From Karalla daura (taxonomy: Eukaryota; Chordata; Actinopteri; Chaetodontiformes; Leiognathidae): DNA of 64,000 bases. The notes under the pieces were generated by a model. That model was not told where the DNA came from. It saw only the letters and a list, made by a program, of their open reading frames with translations, and did not search any database. The stretch covers positions 5,289,564-5,353,563 of the forward strand of contig CM055211.1 of NCBI GenBank assembly GCA_029224185.1, in the 5' to 3' direction. Below are positions 62,492 to 64,000 of the stretch, in pieces. The position numbers and the translations under genes were made by a program. Position 1 is the first letter of the stretch, and each line of letters opens with the position of its first letter.

Positions 62492-62560
62492 GCTGGATGG
62501 TGTAGTGGATAGAGATGTGGGCTTCCACGTCAGCACCGGGGGTTCGAGTCCCCCTGAGGA
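62492..62560 (+). repeat. tRNA-like module 2, plus copy
   Basis: A-box-like TGGTGTAGTGG at 62498-62508 and an exact B-box GGTTCGAGTCC at 62541-62551, spaced as in a tRNA. No clean cloverleaf was closed by eye, so it is a SINE part rather than a functional tRNA. Confidence 0.7.
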
Positions 62561-62844
62561 CACATCCGGGGAGAATAAGACACAGATGAGACACGTCCGG
62601 TGGGGACGAGACGGAGATGAGAGGGGACGGCTCAGAGTGAAAAAAACAGTGAAAAGGGGGAGTTATTTTTTCAAAGGAAATGTCAATGAAGCCATTTTTT
62701 CATAAAATCCCCTCGAGGGTGCTGGTGGTTTCGTAGCTACCTATCGAGTCCCGCCCCGAGGTGTCCCTCCCTATCTAGGCCTACTCTACTGAACCGTGTG
62801 CTGCAGAGAGAGGCGGCCCTGTACAGGGCGAATTAGCCTCTTAT

Positions 62845-62915
62845 GCTATGCTATGCTATTAGCTTATGCTATGAGCTTATGCTATGCTATGCTAAGCTAT
62901 GCTAAGCTATTAGCT
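62845..62915 (+). repeat. GCTAT/GCTAA pentanucleotide repeat
   Basis: Many tandem TATGC/TAAGC units between the two arms of the inverted element. Confidence 0.85.
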
Positions 62916-63012
62916 TTAGGTAAATGACATTGGGATGGTTACATGCCCAGTGTCGCGGTGGCCTGGCCACCGCTGCAGCACCACGGTTCTCTACTACTAC
63001 CGGATGTCCCTA

Positions 63013-63092
63013 CCGGGAGGCGAACCGCCTGACACCCGGCCTGCGAGACGGAAACCCGCATCAGTACCCACTAGACCAACCAGCTTCAAGTG
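63013..63092 (-). repeat. third copy of tRNA-like module 2
   Basis: On the minus strand it reads TTGAAGCTGGTTGGTCTAGTGGGTACTGA then a B-box-like GGTTCGCCTCC. It lacks module 1 and lies between the two full copies. Confidence 0.6.
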
Positions 63093-63869
63093 TAGCTGCT
63101 AAAAAAAAAAAAAATATCATATAATATTTCAAAATTGATCAGCTAGAGTCCCAGCCCTCTCTCTTCTCCTGCTGAGCTTGTTTTTCACGTGAAAAAGCTG
63201 TTCAGAACTCATATTAAGCATCTAACAATGATAAAAGTCAAATAAATATTTGTTATTAAAATAAAATATTTTTTGAACACCCTAGTGAGAGTTGAACCCA
63301 CAGCCTCCACACAGTAGTCATGGTCAGTACCCACTACACCATCCAGCTTCAAGCATTCATGTTATCACAGCACCAGAGCATTGGGGCCATTGGGATCTTC
63401 TGGTGGAAAGAGGAAAGTTTGCCAAATGACACAGACAGGCAGGACTGGAACTCTGGTCTCTCAGGGTCCCAGCCTTCTCCTTTCCCACTGAGCTATTTCA
63501 TCTGACGAGCTCCAGAGAGCAGAACCAGCAGAGTGATGATGATCAGAACTATGGATGGTTGGACATGCCTGAGAAGTGCTGAACACCTTGGATGGCCCAG
63601 CCCTCTGGTGCTCAAGTGTGGATGTACAACCCTGACTGTCTACAACACCTCATGTCATCTCATCCTCTGAGACACAGCTGATGACTGACGTCTTTCCTGA
63701 AACAGATGACACTCATCATGGTCACAAATGAAATTCTTTTGATGAGACAAAACACTTGAGCCTACTTTAGGACTTGTTTGGAGCTTATCTCACATATCTT
63801 ACCTTGCCAGGTGTCCAGGGAGTCTTCTATGATTCTACAAACGATTTTTGTAACAAGAGGGTAGGTTGG

Positions 63870-63975
63870 GTGGTTGGACATGCCCGAGAAGTGCTGAACA
63901 CCTTGGATGGTCCAGCCCTCTGGTGCTCATGTGTGGATGTACAACCCTGACTGTCTACAACACCTCATGTCTCCT
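63870..63975 (-). repeat. direct copy of the element's end module
   Basis: Repeats 63555-63660 at an offset of exactly 315 bases, with three substitutions in about 100 bases. It carries GGTTGGACATGCC through CAACACCTCATGTC and is cut close to the window end, so more of it may follow. Confidence 0.85.
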
Positions 63976-64000
63976 CATGTCCACGACCCAGAGGCGGATG

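Larger units (their letters stand above)
62162..63656. mobile_element. inverted pair of SINE-like elements, each with two tRNA-like modules
   Basis: The left arm (62162 to about 62560, read on +) and right arm (63656 down to about 63285, read on -) share the same order: end sequence GACATGAGGTGTTGT, a GCACCAGAG-type segment, tRNA-like module 1 (ATAGCTCA... ending GGTTCGAGTCC or GTTCCAGTCC), linker CCACCAGAAGATCCCAATG and CTCTGGTGCT, then tRNA-like module 2 (GAAGCTGGATGGTGTAGTGG... ending GGTTCGAGTCC or GGTTCAACTC). The tRNA-like parts have pol III A-box and B-box features. The arms differ enough to rule out a recent duplication. The 0.7 kb between them is unrelated apart from one more module 2 copy. 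Confidence 0.75.

Overview
This window is vertebrate nuclear DNA, almost certainly from a teleost fish. The genes are split by GT-AG introns, the exons are GC-rich at third codon positions, the introns are AT-rich and full of CA/GT/CT microsatellites, and fish-type short dispersed repeats are present. No rRNA, CRISPR, plasmid, phage or viral feature was seen. The species cannot be named from the sequence.

Five protein genes lie head to tail on the + strand: the 3' end of adamts5 (last four coding exons, 856-3161), complete adamts1 (eight exons, 7639-12551), complete cyyr1 (four exons, 16294-23959), complete app (17 exons, 25797-56194; residues in the amyloid-beta region suggest the appa paralogue) and complete atp5pf (60492-61818). 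Order and relative orientation match the human chromosome 21 block ADAMTS5-ADAMTS1-CYYR1-APP-ATP5PF. GABPA, which lies between APP and ATP5PF in human, is absent. Exon phases were checked by hand and every intron-containing CDS closes in frame: 932 aa (ADAMTS1), 160 aa (CYYR1), 803 aa (APP with the Kunitz exon) and 107 aa (ATP5PF).

Layout: 1-855 adamts5 intron; 856-3161 adamts5 exons; about 3162-5610 its 3'UTR; 5610-7350 intergenic with a small inverted-repeat element; 7350-13660 adamts1; 13660-16290 intergenic; 16294-24815 cyyr1; 24815-25790 intergenic plus app promoter; 25797-58650 app, including a 15 kb first intron; 58650-59780 intergenic with a near-identical 364-bp tandem duplication; 59780-61895 atp5pf; 61900-64000 repeats, dominated by two oppositely oriented copies of an element with two tRNA-like modules.

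The genes are physically linked but not one pathway. ADAMTS5 and ADAMTS1 are secreted zinc proteases of the extracellular matrix, CYYR1 is a small single-pass membrane protein, APP is a single-pass neuronal surface protein, and ATP5PF is a peripheral-stalk subunit of mitochondrial ATP synthase. I found no new multi-gene system. The points most worth a second look are the inverted tRNA-like element, an APP acidic domain much longer than in mammals, a divergent amyloid-beta N-terminus, dinucleotide repeats abutting several splice sites, a 105-nt stop-free in-frame intron in adamts1, and the missing gabpa.
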